A stretch of DNA of 64,000 nucleotides from JAODBJ01 sp963782465 (GTDB lineage Bacteria > Actinomycetota > Acidimicrobiia > IMCC26256 > PALSA-610). The stretch is taken from the NCBI GenBank assembly GCA_963782465.1, contig CAWAJR010000002.1:434001-498000 (forward strand). The letters run 5' to 3'. Shown piece after piece: positions 16,774 to 24,720 of the stretch. Each line of letters starts with the position of its first letter. Within the stretch, counting starts at the first letter, position 1. The notes beneath the pieces were generated by a model. The model worked only from the letters and a program-made list of their open reading frames with translations. It was not told the DNA's origin and did not search any database. The position numbers and the translations under genes were made by a program.

Positions 16774-18234
16774 ATGACAGAAGCGCGTGTCCTGCCGGCC
16801 GTCCCCGTCGCGTCCCTCGACGACTACCTCGCCCAGGGCGGCGGGAAGGGCATCGAAGCGGCATCGAAACTCGGGCCGCAGGGCACCATCGACGAAGTGA
16901 CGGCATCGGGCCTGCGGGGGCGTGGTGGCGCCGGTTTCCCCACCGGGCGCAAGTGGCAGACCGTCGCGACGATGGAGTCCCCCGACCGGCCGACCAGCGT
17001 CGTCGTGAACGCGGCCGAAGGCGAACCGGGGTCGTTCAAAGACCGGATGATCCTGCGCCGCGACCCGTACCGGGTCCTCGAAGGGGCGGTGATCGCGGCA
17101 TACGCGGTCGACGCGACCGAGATCGTCGTCGCGATGAAGGAGACGTTCGGCCCCGAACGCGACCGGATGGAGCGCGCCATCGCCGAGACCTGCGCCGCCG
17201 GTTGGTTCGAAGGCGGCGAGATCAAGATCGTCGCCGGACCGAGCGAGTACCTCTACGGCGAAGAGACCGCGCTCCTCGAAGTGGTCGACGGGCGGCCGCC
17301 GTTCCCCCGCGTCGCGCCGCCCTACCGGCACGGCATCGACGAGATCGGCGACGCGTTCGGCGAGAGCGCGGGCCGGATGGAACTCGCTGCGATCGACGGC
17401 CTGACCGAAGCGCCACCCACGCTGGTGAGCAATACCGAGACGTTCGCGAACGTCCCGGGCATCCTCGCGCACGGCGCCGACTGGTTCCGCGAGATGGGTA
17501 CGGCCGACTCGCCGGGAACGATCGTCTGCACCGTGATCGGCGCGACCCGCCGTCACGGCGTGGGCGAGTTCGAGATGGGCACACCCCTGGCCGAGGTGAT
17601 CGACACACTCGGCGGCGGCGCAGCCGACGGTTCCGAGATCGTCGCGGTGATGTCGGGCGTCGCGAACCCGTTGCTGCCCGCTTCACTGCTCGCTACGCCG
17701 CTCACCTACGAGGCGATGCGCGCCGCCGGGAGCGGGCTCGGTGCCGCCGGCTTCATCGTGTTCGACGACCACGACGACCTCGTCGCGGTCGCGCACGGCG
17801 TCGCCCGTTTCCTCTCCGTCGAATCGTGCGGTCAGTGCACACCGTGCAAACAAGACGGTATGGCGATCTCCGCCGTCCTCGATCGCACCCGCCGGAACGA
17901 AGTGACCGACCTCGACATCACCAAGTTGCGCAGCCTGCTCTCCACCGTCGCCGACTCCGCCCGCTGCAACCTCGCCGCCCAGCAGCAACTGGTCGTCGGC
18001 AGCGTGTTGGAGCACTTCCCCGACGCGTTCGACGCGCATGTGCACCACCACCACGCTCCCAGCGACCCCTACGTGGTGGCCGCGATCGTCGACATCGTCG
18101 GCGACCGGGCCGTCCTCGACATCGAGCACGCCAAGAAACAACCCGACTGGACCTACGACGAGACCTGGTCGGGGAAGGCGCCCGCCGACTGGATCGACGA
18201 CCGCAAGCTCTTCCACGATCCCAGCGACACGTAG
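16774..18234 (+). CDS. NuoF-like NADH-binding Fe-S flavoprotein (complex I 51 kDa homologue), stand-alone
   Basis: A 486-residue homologue of the NADH dehydrogenase 51 kDa subunit. It has 'SGLRGRGGAGFPTGRKW' (FMN/NADH site, about residue 47), 'NAAEGEPGSFKDR' (about 83), an SLBB-like middle domain, and a 4Fe-4S motif 'SCGQCTPCKQDG' with C352, C355, C358 and a fourth ligand C398. It would move electrons from NADH through FMN to an Fe-S acceptor. Unlike a complex I locus, no NuoE or NuoG neighbour is present: the flanks are a TetR-P450 unit and a secreted lyase. The C-terminus has a His-rich 'HVHHHHAPSDPYV' insert. It may feed electrons to an unknown oxygenase or ferredoxin. Confidence 0.88.
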   Translation: MTEARVLPAVPVASLDDYLAQGGGKGIEAASKLGPQGTIDEVTASGLRGRGGAGFPTGRKWQTVATMESPDRPTSVVVNAAEGEPGSFKDRMILRRDPYRVLEGAVIAAYAVDATEIVVAMKETFGPERDRMERAIAETCAAGWFEGGEIKIVAGPSEYLYGEETALLEVVDGRPPFPRVAPPYRHGIDEIGDAFGESAGRMELAAIDGLTEAPPTLVSNTETFANVPGILAHGADWFREMGTADSPGTIVCTVIGATRRHGVGEFEMGTPLAEVIDTLGGGAADGSEIVAVMSGVANPLLPASLLATPLTYEAMRAAGSGLGAAGFIVFDDHDDLVAVAHGVARFLSVESCGQCTPCKQDGMAISAVLDRTRRNEVTDLDITKLRSLLSTVADSARCNLAAQQQLVVGSVLEHFPDAFDAHVHHHHAPSDPYVVAAIVDIVGDRAVLDIEHAKKQPDWTYDETWSGKAPADWIDDRKLFHDPSDT

Positions 18235-18402
18235 CCCGTTTGCGCACTTCGTCGCCCTCGCGCGGTGACCAAGGGGGCCGGAGGGCCCAGAATCCGGCTC
18301 CTCGGTTCAGGCGGGCCGCCTCGCGGTCGACATTGCTATTGAGCATCCTCCGGCACCCAGCCGGACTCGGTCGTGGGGCGACGGGTGAACGGCAGAGCCA
18401 GC

Positions 18403-20172
18403 ATGGCGCGCGGCAACGACACGCCGGAAGGCGCGCCGGAGCGTTCGACGTTCGGCGCCCGCCTGTTGCGCGTCGGCGGTGCGATCACGGCTGTCGTCCT
18501 CTTGTGCGCCGTGTTCCCGAACGCGGCGTTCGCCGATTCGCCCACGCCCGACATCACGGCCGCGGTGCGCGCGCAGGTGTGCCCGTCGACGTTCAACGCC
18601 GCGGCGGCCGACGCCGTCCTCGATGGTCACTTGCACGACGCGATCTTCGGTGACGTCGACGTCGGCACCGACATCGACTGGTCGTCGAACCCGTTCAACC
18701 ACCCGTCGTGGCCGCCTCAGCTGAACAACCTCCAGTGGCTGGGATCGTCGATCGCGCGCGGGTCCCCCGCCGACGTCGATCGGGTTCGTGACATCCTCCA
18801 GGATTGGGTCGCCGACAACCCGCCCGGAGGCCCGACCGCGGCCGTGGCGTGGTCGGCCCGCACGACCGGGTTGCGCGCCACCGTGTTCGAGTGCGCGGCC
18901 CCGCTCTTCTCGGGCGAAGCGTGGTGGCAGGCGGCAATCGAAGAGCACGGCGACGCCCTCGCCGACCCCGCCCAGTACGCGGGCGCCTGGAACCACGGCT
19001 TCGTCCAGAACCGCTCGCTGCTCACCCTCGGTTGCCTGAACGGCCGCACCGACTGGACCAACGTCGCCGAAGTGCGCGCCACGGAGGGCATCGACACCGC
19101 GATCGACGCGCAGGGCGCCGACGACGAGCAGAGCACCGCGTACGCCGACTACGTCCGGCAACTGTTCGAACAGTTCGCACGTATCTCGATCGCGTGCGAG
19201 GAACCCATCGCACCGTGGGCGCCGCGCCTCGGGGCGCTCGAAGACTTCTTGGCCCAGGCCACCCGGCCCGACGGGACCTACGAGCAGATCGGTGACACGT
19301 ACCTCACCCGGCACGCGCCCGGTGCGACGCCGGCCGACCGCTACGCGGTCTACAGCAGCGGCTACGTGTTCGGGCGCACGGCCTGGGCACCGACCGCGGG
19401 GTACTTCTCGTTGCGCTTCGGGCCGCGTACCCAGCTGCACGGCCACGCCGATCACACCGCGCTCACCTACATGGCGCACGGCGACGAATGGTTGATCGAC
19501 GCGGGGACCCCCGGGTACGAGACGACGCAGTACCGCTCCTGGGTTCGCTCGGCGCTGGCCCACAACGAGCTCGTCGTCGATCACGCCGGGAAGCCCACGA
19601 ACCCGACGACCGCGCTCACGATCGGTCATTCCGACGACAGCTGGCAGCTCTACTCGCTCACCGACCGTCCGTACGCACAGGTGAAGCGCCGCCGCGACGT
19701 GTTGCACATCGCCGGTCCGCAGGAGATGTTCGTCGTGCGGGACACCGGAACCGACACCGCGTCCCAGCGGGTCACGTTCAAGCAGCTCTGGCACTTGTCG
19801 GATTCGGTGCACGTCACGCACCCGACGCGCCAGACGGTCGAAGCGACCTCGGCCGACGGCCGGCGCATCTTGCACATCATCGAAGTCGGTTCGCCCGATT
19901 CGCTGGAGGTGTTGCGCGGTTCGCATGAACCGTTGCAGGGATGGCGTTCGCGCCGCTTCGAAGAGCACGCACCGGCTCCGACAGTTCTCGCGACGACGAG
20001 AGGGCAGTCGGCGAAGTTCGTGACCGTCGTGGTCGACGCCTCGTCGCGCAGCGCCGTGTCGGCCCGCTGGGTCTCGGTTCGAGGATCGCTGGTACTCAGG
20101 GTGCGGGTCGGCCGCACGACGACGCGCGACATCGGCATCGGCCCGAGCGGGCCGCGACCCGTCTCGCCGTAG
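18403..20172 (+). CDS. Secreted heparinase II/III-like polysaccharide lyase
   Basis: A 589-residue exported protein. Residues about 18-45 form a signal peptide ending near 'NAAFADSP'. An alpha-helical toroid region follows, then a Hepar_II_III-type beta domain. The conserved catalytic stretch 'LHGHADHTALTYM' starts near residue 346, followed by 'WLIDAGTPGYET', 'RSALAHNELVVDHAG' and 'VVRDTG', matching family order. Such enzymes cleave uronic-acid-containing polysaccharides by beta-elimination, or work in exopolysaccharide turnover. The start is uncertain: ATG 18403 is used, but an in-frame GTG at 18373 would add ten residues; neither has a clear ribosome site. Substrate is unknown. Confidence 0.82.
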   Translation: MARGNDTPEGAPERSTFGARLLRVGGAITAVVLLCAVFPNAAFADSPTPDITAAVRAQVCPSTFNAAAADAVLDGHLHDAIFGDVDVGTDIDWSSNPFNHPSWPPQLNNLQWLGSSIARGSPADVDRVRDILQDWVADNPPGGPTAAVAWSARTTGLRATVFECAAPLFSGEAWWQAAIEEHGDALADPAQYAGAWNHGFVQNRSLLTLGCLNGRTDWTNVAEVRATEGIDTAIDAQGADDEQSTAYADYVRQLFEQFARISIACEEPIAPWAPRLGALEDFLAQATRPDGTYEQIGDTYLTRHAPGATPADRYAVYSSGYVFGRTAWAPTAGYFSLRFGPRTQLHGHADHTALTYMAHGDEWLIDAGTPGYETTQYRSWVRSALAHNELVVDHAGKPTNPTTALTIGHSDDSWQLYSLTDRPYAQVKRRRDVLHIAGPQEMFVVRDTGTDTASQRVTFKQLWHLSDSVHVTHPTRQTVEATSADGRRILHIIEVGSPDSLEVLRGSHEPLQGWRSRRFEEHAPAPTVLATTRGQSAKFVTVVVDASSRSAVSARWVSVRGSLVLRVRVGRTTTRDIGIGPSGPRPVSP

Positions 20173-20238
20173 GCGCGACAGGGACGGGCAGGGCCGCCGA
20201 GCCGATGCCGTTGCGGATGCCGATGCCACAATCACCCT

Positions 20239-21774
20239 GTGCTTCTCGAGCGGGTGGTCGCCACTTCGGGACGGGTGGGCGCGACGCGATCGCGCAAGGA
20301 GAAGGTCGCCGCGCTGGCGGAGGTGCTGCGCGACCTCGCGCCCGACGAGATCGAGCCGACCGTCGGGTTCCTCACCGGTGAAGCTCGCCAGGGCCGCGTC
20401 GGCGTCGGCTGGGCGAGCCTCGCGTCGGTCGGGCCGGCCGGGTCGACCGTGCCCGCGATCACGATCGAGGAACTCGATACCGCGATCTCCGAACTGCAGG
20501 CGACGACCGGTGCCGGCTCGAGCGAGCGCCGCCGCGCCTTGTTGCACGCGCTCACCGCTCGTGCCACGAGCGCCGAGGTCGATTTCATCCGGCGGCTGCT
20601 CATCGGCGAACTCCGGCAGGGTGCGCTCGCGGGGCTGATGACCGACACGATCGCGAAAGCCGCAGACGTTCCGCTCGCTGCGGTGCGGCGGGCGGCGATG
20701 CTTTCGGGTGACCTCGGCGCGACGGCACGGCTCGCGCTGATCGAGGGCGAAGCCGCGTTGCGAAACGTCTCCCTCCAGGTGCTGCAACCCGTGATGCCGA
20801 TGCTCGCGGCGACGGCGCCCGATGTCGGTGCCGCCATCGAGAGCACCGGTCGCGCGTCGGTCGAATGGAAGCTCGACGGCGCGCGCGTCCAGGTTCACCG
20901 CGACGGCGACGACGTCCGCATCTACACGCGCAACCTCAACGACGTCACCGAACGTCTCACCGATGTCGTTGCGGCGGTGCGGGCGCTTCCTGCGAGCCGG
21001 TTCGTTCTCGACGGGGAGGCCATCGGCGTCGACGACGATGCGCGCCCGCGTCGCTTTCAAGACATCATGAGCGACTTCGGGCGCGACACCCGGCCGGCGC
21101 AGAACACGCTGCACGCGTTCTTCTTCGACATCCTCCATCTCGACGGCGAAGACCTGCTCGACCGCCCGCTCACGGAGCGCCGTGACGCGCTGGACCGAGT
21201 CTGCCGCGACTATGTCGTGCCTTCCGTGCAGACCGACGATGCCGGGGTCGCCGCCACGTTCTTCGCCGAATCGCTGGCCGCGGGGCACGAGGGCGTGATG
21301 GTGAAGTCGCTCGACGCGCCTTACGAAGCGGGCCGGCGGGGCGGCGCGTGGTTGAAAGTGAAACCCGTGACCACCCTCGACCTCGTCGTCCTCGCCGCCG
21401 AGTGGGGCCACGGCCGCCGGCGGGGTTGGCTCTCGAACCTGCACCTCGGTGCACGCGACCCGGCGGGCGACGGGTTCGTGATGGTCGGCAAGACGTTCAA
21501 AGGCCTCACCGACGAGTTGCTCGCCTGGCAGACCGATCGCTTCCAAGCCTTGGCCACCGGGCAGGACGGCATCACCGTGCACGTCCGGCCCGAACTGGTT
21601 GTCGAGATCGCGCTCGACGGCGTGCAGCGGTCGACCCGGTACGACGGCGGCGTCGCCCTGCGCTTCGCGCGGGTGCGCCGCTACCGCGACGACAAAACCG
21701 CGGCCGAAGCCGACACGATCGACACCGTGCGCGGCCTGCTCGCCGGCCACGGATCACTGGGTACGCTCACGTGA
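20239..21774 (+). CDS. ligB: ATP-dependent DNA ligase, LigB-like
   Basis: A 511-residue ligase with an N-terminal DNA-binding domain (about 1-190), an adenylation domain with the nucleotidyl-transfer motif 'EWKLDGARVQ' (K211 is the AMP-accepting Lys), motif III 'FVLDGEAIGV', motif IV 'EGVMVKS', motif V 'WLKVKP' and a C-terminal OB domain. Length and architecture match mycobacterial LigB (about 507 residues), a dispensable second ligase that seals nicks with ATP. The start is GTG 20239. Its TGA shares a base with the ATG that opens the 131-bp tandem repeat array, so the array and the amidohydrolase are transcribed behind it. Confidence 0.92.
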   Translation: MLLERVVATSGRVGATRSRKEKVAALAEVLRDLAPDEIEPTVGFLTGEARQGRVGVGWASLASVGPAGSTVPAITIEELDTAISELQATTGAGSSERRRALLHALTARATSAEVDFIRRLLIGELRQGALAGLMTDTIAKAADVPLAAVRRAAMLSGDLGATARLALIEGEAALRNVSLQVLQPVMPMLAATAPDVGAAIESTGRASVEWKLDGARVQVHRDGDDVRIYTRNLNDVTERLTDVVAAVRALPASRFVLDGEAIGVDDDARPRRFQDIMSDFGRDTRPAQNTLHAFFFDILHLDGEDLLDRPLTERRDALDRVCRDYVVPSVQTDDAGVAATFFAESLAAGHEGVMVKSLDAPYEAGRRGGAWLKVKPVTTLDLVVLAAEWGHGRRRGWLSNLHLGARDPAGDGFVMVGKTFKGLTDELLAWQTDRFQALATGQDGITVHVRPELVVEIALDGVQRSTRYDGGVALRFARVRRYRDDKTAAEADTIDTVRGLLAGHGSLGTLT

Positions 21775-21908
21775 TGGAACTCGACTACTTGGCCTTCGAC
21801 GCCGACAACCACTACTACGAGGCAGGCCAGGCGCAAGCCTCCGGTGCGGGCCGAGCGGCACAGACCGTTGCCGACCGTGATGGAGCGCCGGAGGCTGGAG
21901 CCGCATGA
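21774..21908 (+). CDS. Mini-frame 1 of the 131-bp array (44 codons)
   Basis: A possible 44-residue peptide beginning 'MELDYLAFDADNHYYEA', the amidohydrolase N-terminus with two substitutions, then 27 Ala/Gly-rich residues. Its ATG shares one base with the ligase TGA, and its TGA overlaps the next unit's ATG. It has no expected function alone; it may simply hand ribosomes on to the next frame. Whether the peptide accumulates is unknown. Confidence 0.3.
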   Translation: MELDYLAFDADNHYYEAGQAQASGAGRAAQTVADRDGAPEAGAA

Positions 21909-22039
21909 ACATCGACTACTTGGCCTTCGACGCCGACAACCACTACTACGAGGCAGGCCAGGCGCAAGCCTCCGGTGCGGGCCGAGCGGCACAGACCGTT
22001 GCCGACCGTGATGGAGCGCCGGAGGCTGGAGCCGCATGA
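21905..22039 (+). CDS. Mini-frame 2 of the 131-bp array (44 codons)
   Basis: Same arrangement as mini-frame 1, but now beginning 'MNIDYLAFDADNHYYEA', identical to the N-terminus of the full-length amidohydrolase. It ends 'DRDGAPEAGAA' and stops in an ATGA overlap with unit 3. There is no separate ribosome-binding site, so translation would depend on coupling from the unit before. Confidence 0.3.
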   Translation: MNIDYLAFDADNHYYEAGQAQASGAGRAAQTVADRDGAPEAGAA

Positions 22040-22170
22040 ACATCGACTACTTGGCCTTCGACGCCGACAACCACTACTACGAGGCAGGCCAGGCGCAAGC
22101 CTCCGGTGCGGGCCGAGCGGCACAGACCGTTGCCGACCGTGATGGAGCGCCGGAGGCTGGAGCCGCATGA
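22036..22170 (+). CDS. Mini-frame 3 of the 131-bp array (44 codons)
   Basis: Identical in structure to mini-frame 2. Its TGA (22168-22170) overlaps the ATG (22167) of the complete amidohydrolase, so a ribosome finishing here is placed exactly on the real start. It is the last step in the chain from the ligase stop codon to the amidohydrolase. Confidence 0.3.
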   Translation: MNIDYLAFDADNHYYEAGQAQASGAGRAAQTVADRDGAPEAGAA

Positions 22171-23345
22171 ACATCGACTACTTGGCCTTCGACGCCGACA
22201 ACCACTACTACGAGGCAATAGACGCGTTTACGCGGCATCTCGACCCGAAGGTCGGGCCGCGCACCGTGCAGTGGGCCGAGATCAACGGTCGGAAATACCA
22301 CGTGGTGGGCGGGCGGGTGAGCCACGCGGTCGTCAACCCGACGTTCAACCCGATCGCCAAGGCCGGCGCGATGCACGACTACTTCCGGGGCAACCCGAAC
22401 GGTCGCCAGCCCTGGGAGTTCCTCACCGAACGCGAACCCATCCCCGCGGAGTACCGCGACCGCGACGCCCGCCTCGCCCGTATGGACGAGTTCGGGCTCG
22501 AAGCGATCTGGCTGTTCCCGACCCTCGGCATGCTCTACGAGGAGTTGTTGAAGCACGATCCGCAGGCCGTCACGATCACGTTCGAGGCGTTCAATCGGTG
22601 GCTCGAAGAAGACTGGGGTTTCGCCTACCAGGACCGGATCTTCGCCGCGCCGTACCTCTCGCTCTGCGACGTCCAATGGGCGGTGCGCGAGCTCGAGTGG
22701 GCGATTGATCACGGCGCCCGCCATGTCGTCATGCGCCCCGCCGCGCCCGTCACGGCGAACGGACAATTCGCGGCGAGCGACCCGTCGTTCGACCCGTTCT
22801 GGGCGCGGGTGAACGAGGCGGGCATCACCGTCGTGGTCCACGCGGGCGACAGCGGCTACTCGTCGAACGGGTACGCGGTCGACGGCTTCGCCGCCGCGTT
22901 CTCGGGTGGGCAGTGGCGGCCGAGCATCAAGTCGTTCCACATCGAGCGCGCCGCCTTCGACTTCTTGATCACGCTCTCGTTCGACAAGCTGTTCGAACGC
23001 TTCCCGAACCTTCGTGTCGCGTCGGTCGAGAACGGCTCGGAGTTCCTGCGCGACCTGTTCAACAAGTTGCGTTCCACCGACCACAAGATGCCCGGCTACT
23101 TCGACGGCGACCCGGTCGCGTCGTTCCGCGAGCACGTCTGGATCAACCCGTTCTGGGAAGACGACGTGCACGAGATCGTCGACCTGATGGGCAACGACCG
23201 TGTGATCTTCGGCTCCGACTGGCCGCATATCGAAGGCATGCCGCGACCGCTCGACTACGTCGCCGAACTCAAGGCCTTCGACGACGACACCCGACGCAAG
23301 ATCCTGCGCGACAACGTCCGCACCCTCAACCACGTGCGTCGATAG
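22167..23345 (+). CDS. Amidohydrolase family 2 metal-dependent hydrolase
   Basis: A 392-residue TIM-barrel hydrolase of the amidohydrolase-2 (ACMSD-like) group. It opens with 'DADNHYYE' (metal-binding D-x-N-H variant of D-x-H-x-H). It has 'VVVHAGDSGY' (metal His, about residue 223), a middle 'SFHIERAAFDFLITLSF' segment, and 'VIFGSDWPHIEGMPRP' (catalytic Asp, about 350). Such enzymes decarboxylate or hydrolyse aromatic and carboxylic compounds. The start ATG 22167 is placed by the ATGA overlap with the repeat array. The TAG stop (23343-23345) lies inside a 39-nt palindrome shared with three other convergent gene junctions. Substrate is unknown. Confidence 0.9.
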   Translation: MNIDYLAFDADNHYYEAIDAFTRHLDPKVGPRTVQWAEINGRKYHVVGGRVSHAVVNPTFNPIAKAGAMHDYFRGNPNGRQPWEFLTEREPIPAEYRDRDARLARMDEFGLEAIWLFPTLGMLYEELLKHDPQAVTITFEAFNRWLEEDWGFAYQDRIFAAPYLSLCDVQWAVRELEWAIDHGARHVVMRPAAPVTANGQFAASDPSFDPFWARVNEAGITVVVHAGDSGYSSNGYAVDGFAAAFSGGQWRPSIKSFHIERAAFDFLITLSFDKLFERFPNLRVASVENGSEFLRDLFNKLRSTDHKMPGYFDGDPVASFREHVWINPFWEDDVHEIVDLMGNDRVIFGSDWPHIEGMPRPLDYVAELKAFDDDTRRKILRDNVRTLNHVRR

Positions 23346-23373
23346 CTATCGAATAGCGATAGCTATCGACGCA
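23335..23373. terminator. Convergent-junction palindrome, copy A (loop AATAG)
   Basis: Arms of 17 bases, TGCGTCGATAGCTATCG and its exact complement, flank a 5-base AATAG loop. It contains the amidohydrolase stop codon and lies before the end of the convergent Rieske gene (23399). Each arm also includes the self-complementary CGATAGCTATCG. There is no T-run, so a classic intrinsic terminator is not proven. The same arms recur at 41786, 54333 and 59805. Confidence 0.75.
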
Positions 23374-23398
23374 TGTCAGACGTTCGAGTTCGACCGCG

Positions 23399-24688
23399 CT
23401 ACGGGGATTGGTAGAGGTAGCGATCGATGACTCGGTGCATGTGCAGGATGTTCGACTCCTGCCGCGGGTTGCACCGCAGGCCGTCGAAGCCGCGCGACTT
23501 CATGCCCTGCTGCACCCGGCCGATGTTCTCGTAGTCCTGGCGGGTGATCTCACCCCAGTCGCGTTCGTTCCAATCGGCGTAGAACTTGCGCTGCAACGGC
23601 CGTGGTTCGGCGTCGGCGCGCGGCCACTCCAGCACCCAGGTGTCCTTGATCGCGCTGTCGGGGTCGAGACCGTTGGGGCGGACGCGAAAGAGGATCGCGC
23701 TCCCCGGGTAGATCGGGCCGACGACGTTCGGGAACCAGTACACGTCGTCGGCGCTCGTCATCTGCTCGGGCTCGAACCCGTCGACGTCGAAGCCGCGCGA
23801 CGCGAGCAAGCCCATGCGACGGGTTTGGTACTCGCCGAGCAACGCACCGCGCGGGAGACCTGCGCCGGTCAGCTCCGCGACCAACTCCCGCTCTTCCTGC
23901 AAGAACGCGCCGCCGAGCCCGGCGACCAGCCCCGCGAGGATCGCGGCTTCGTCGACGTCTTCGTCGCGGATGCCGAGCCGGGGGCTCGGCTGCAACTGGC
24001 GGCGCGCCGACGGGAGCCGGCCGTAGTGCGCATGCGTACGGAACTGCTCGTACTCGATGCTCGTGTCGTCGGTCCACGGGAGGATCTGCGGGTGCAACCC
24101 CTGCACGTGGTAGCCCTCGTTGAACGCGTCGATCACCGCTTTCCAATTCGCGGGCAGCACGGTCGTGCGGTACGAACGGAACCGCATGTCTTCGGGGCGG
24201 TACGGCGCGAGCAACGCCGGTAACGGCTCGAGGAAGTCGAGCAGGGGCTCGGCCTCCGGGTCGAAGTTCACGAAGACGAACCCGCCCCATGTCTCGGCTC
24301 GCACCCTCTTCGCGCGCAAGTCGTCGGGCAAGACCCCGAAGTCTTCGACGTCGACGACTTCGGTGACGCTCCCGTCGAGCGCGTACCTCCACCCGTGGTA
24401 CGGGCAGCGGAAGGCGCCGCCGGCGAAGGCGCCGCACCCGGTCGCCAGCGCGGTACCGCGATGTACGCACGCATTGTGGAAGGCGTTGATCTCGTGGTGC
24501 TCGCCGCGCACGACGAGGACCGACTGGTCGCCGATCGTGTACTCCACGAAGTCGCCCGGCTTCCCGACCTCTTCTTCGCGGCAGGCGATCTGCCACACCC
24601 GCGACCACAGGCGTTCCATCTCGAGCCGGGCGAACTCGGGAGAGAGGTAACGCTCTTTCGGTACGAAGTTGCCGTCGCCGACCTTCAT
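23399..24688 (-). CDS. Rieske non-haem iron oxygenase, alpha subunit
   Basis: A 429-residue ring-hydroxylating oxygenase large subunit. The Rieske 2Fe-2S ligands are C74, H76, C95 and H98 ('CVHRG' and 'CPYHGW'). The mononuclear iron site is marked by 'FNEGYHVQGLHPQ' (two His five residues apart), with the third carboxylate expected later. It would insert oxygen into an aromatic or steroid-like ring; no reductase or ferredoxin is encoded nearby. Start ATG 24688 is chosen by homology; a TTG at 24718 would add ten residues. It is divergent from the acyl-CoA synthetase gene 32 bases away, so the two probably share a promoter region. Confidence 0.88.
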   Translation of the reverse strand: MKVGDGNFVPKERYLSPEFARLEMERLWSRVWQIACREEEVGKPGDFVEYTIGDQSVLVVRGEHHEINAFHNACVHRGTALATGCGAFAGGAFRCPYHGWRYALDGSVTEVVDVEDFGVLPDDLRAKRVRAETWGGFVFVNFDPEAEPLLDFLEPLPALLAPYRPEDMRFRSYRTTVLPANWKAVIDAFNEGYHVQGLHPQILPWTDDTSIEYEQFRTHAHYGRLPSARRQLQPSPRLGIRDEDVDEAAILAGLVAGLGGAFLQEERELVAELTGAGLPRGALLGEYQTRRMGLLASRGFDVDGFEPEQMTSADDVYWFPNVVGPIYPGSAILFRVRPNGLDPDSAIKDTWVLEWPRADAEPRPLQRKFYADWNERDWGEITRQDYENIGRVQQGMKSRGFDGLRCNPRQESNILHMHRVIDRYLYQSP

Positions 24689-24720
24689 CGAACGGCGAAT
24701 GTACCTTTCAGTCCGCAACG

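Larger units (their letters stand above)
21774..22217 (+). repeat. 131-bp tandem repeat, three full units plus a partial fourth, with coupled mini-frames
   Basis: Units start at 21774, 21905 and 22036, and the fourth copy at 22167 is the true amidohydrolase start; the spacing is exactly 131 bases each time. Each full unit has 51 bases identical (bar four bases in the first unit) to the first 17 codons of the amidohydrolase, then an 80-base spacer. In every unit the frame opened by the ATG closes at a TGA that overlaps the next ATG (ATGA). The spacer holds an inverted repeat, AGCCTCCGGTGC against GCGCCGGAGGCT (11 of 12 paired). The array lies between the ligase stop and the full-length amidohydrolase. 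Confidence 0.95.

Noticed and set aside
18307..21750. A 1147-codon open frame on the minus strand opposite the lyase and ligase genes
   Set aside because: It has no start signal or family motif, is rich in Arg, Val and Asp as expected for the antisense of GC-biased codons, and lies wholly opposite two genes with clear domains.
21774..22217. CRISPR or integron-type array
   Set aside because: The repeated unit is 131 bp with no unique spacers, no integrase and no attC-like recombination site.
21681..22218. Minus-strand frames with 'RLQPPALHHGRQRS' repeats in the 131-bp array
   Set aside because: They repeat only because the DNA repeats; coding logic (ATGA coupling, homology to the amidohydrolase start) is on the plus strand.
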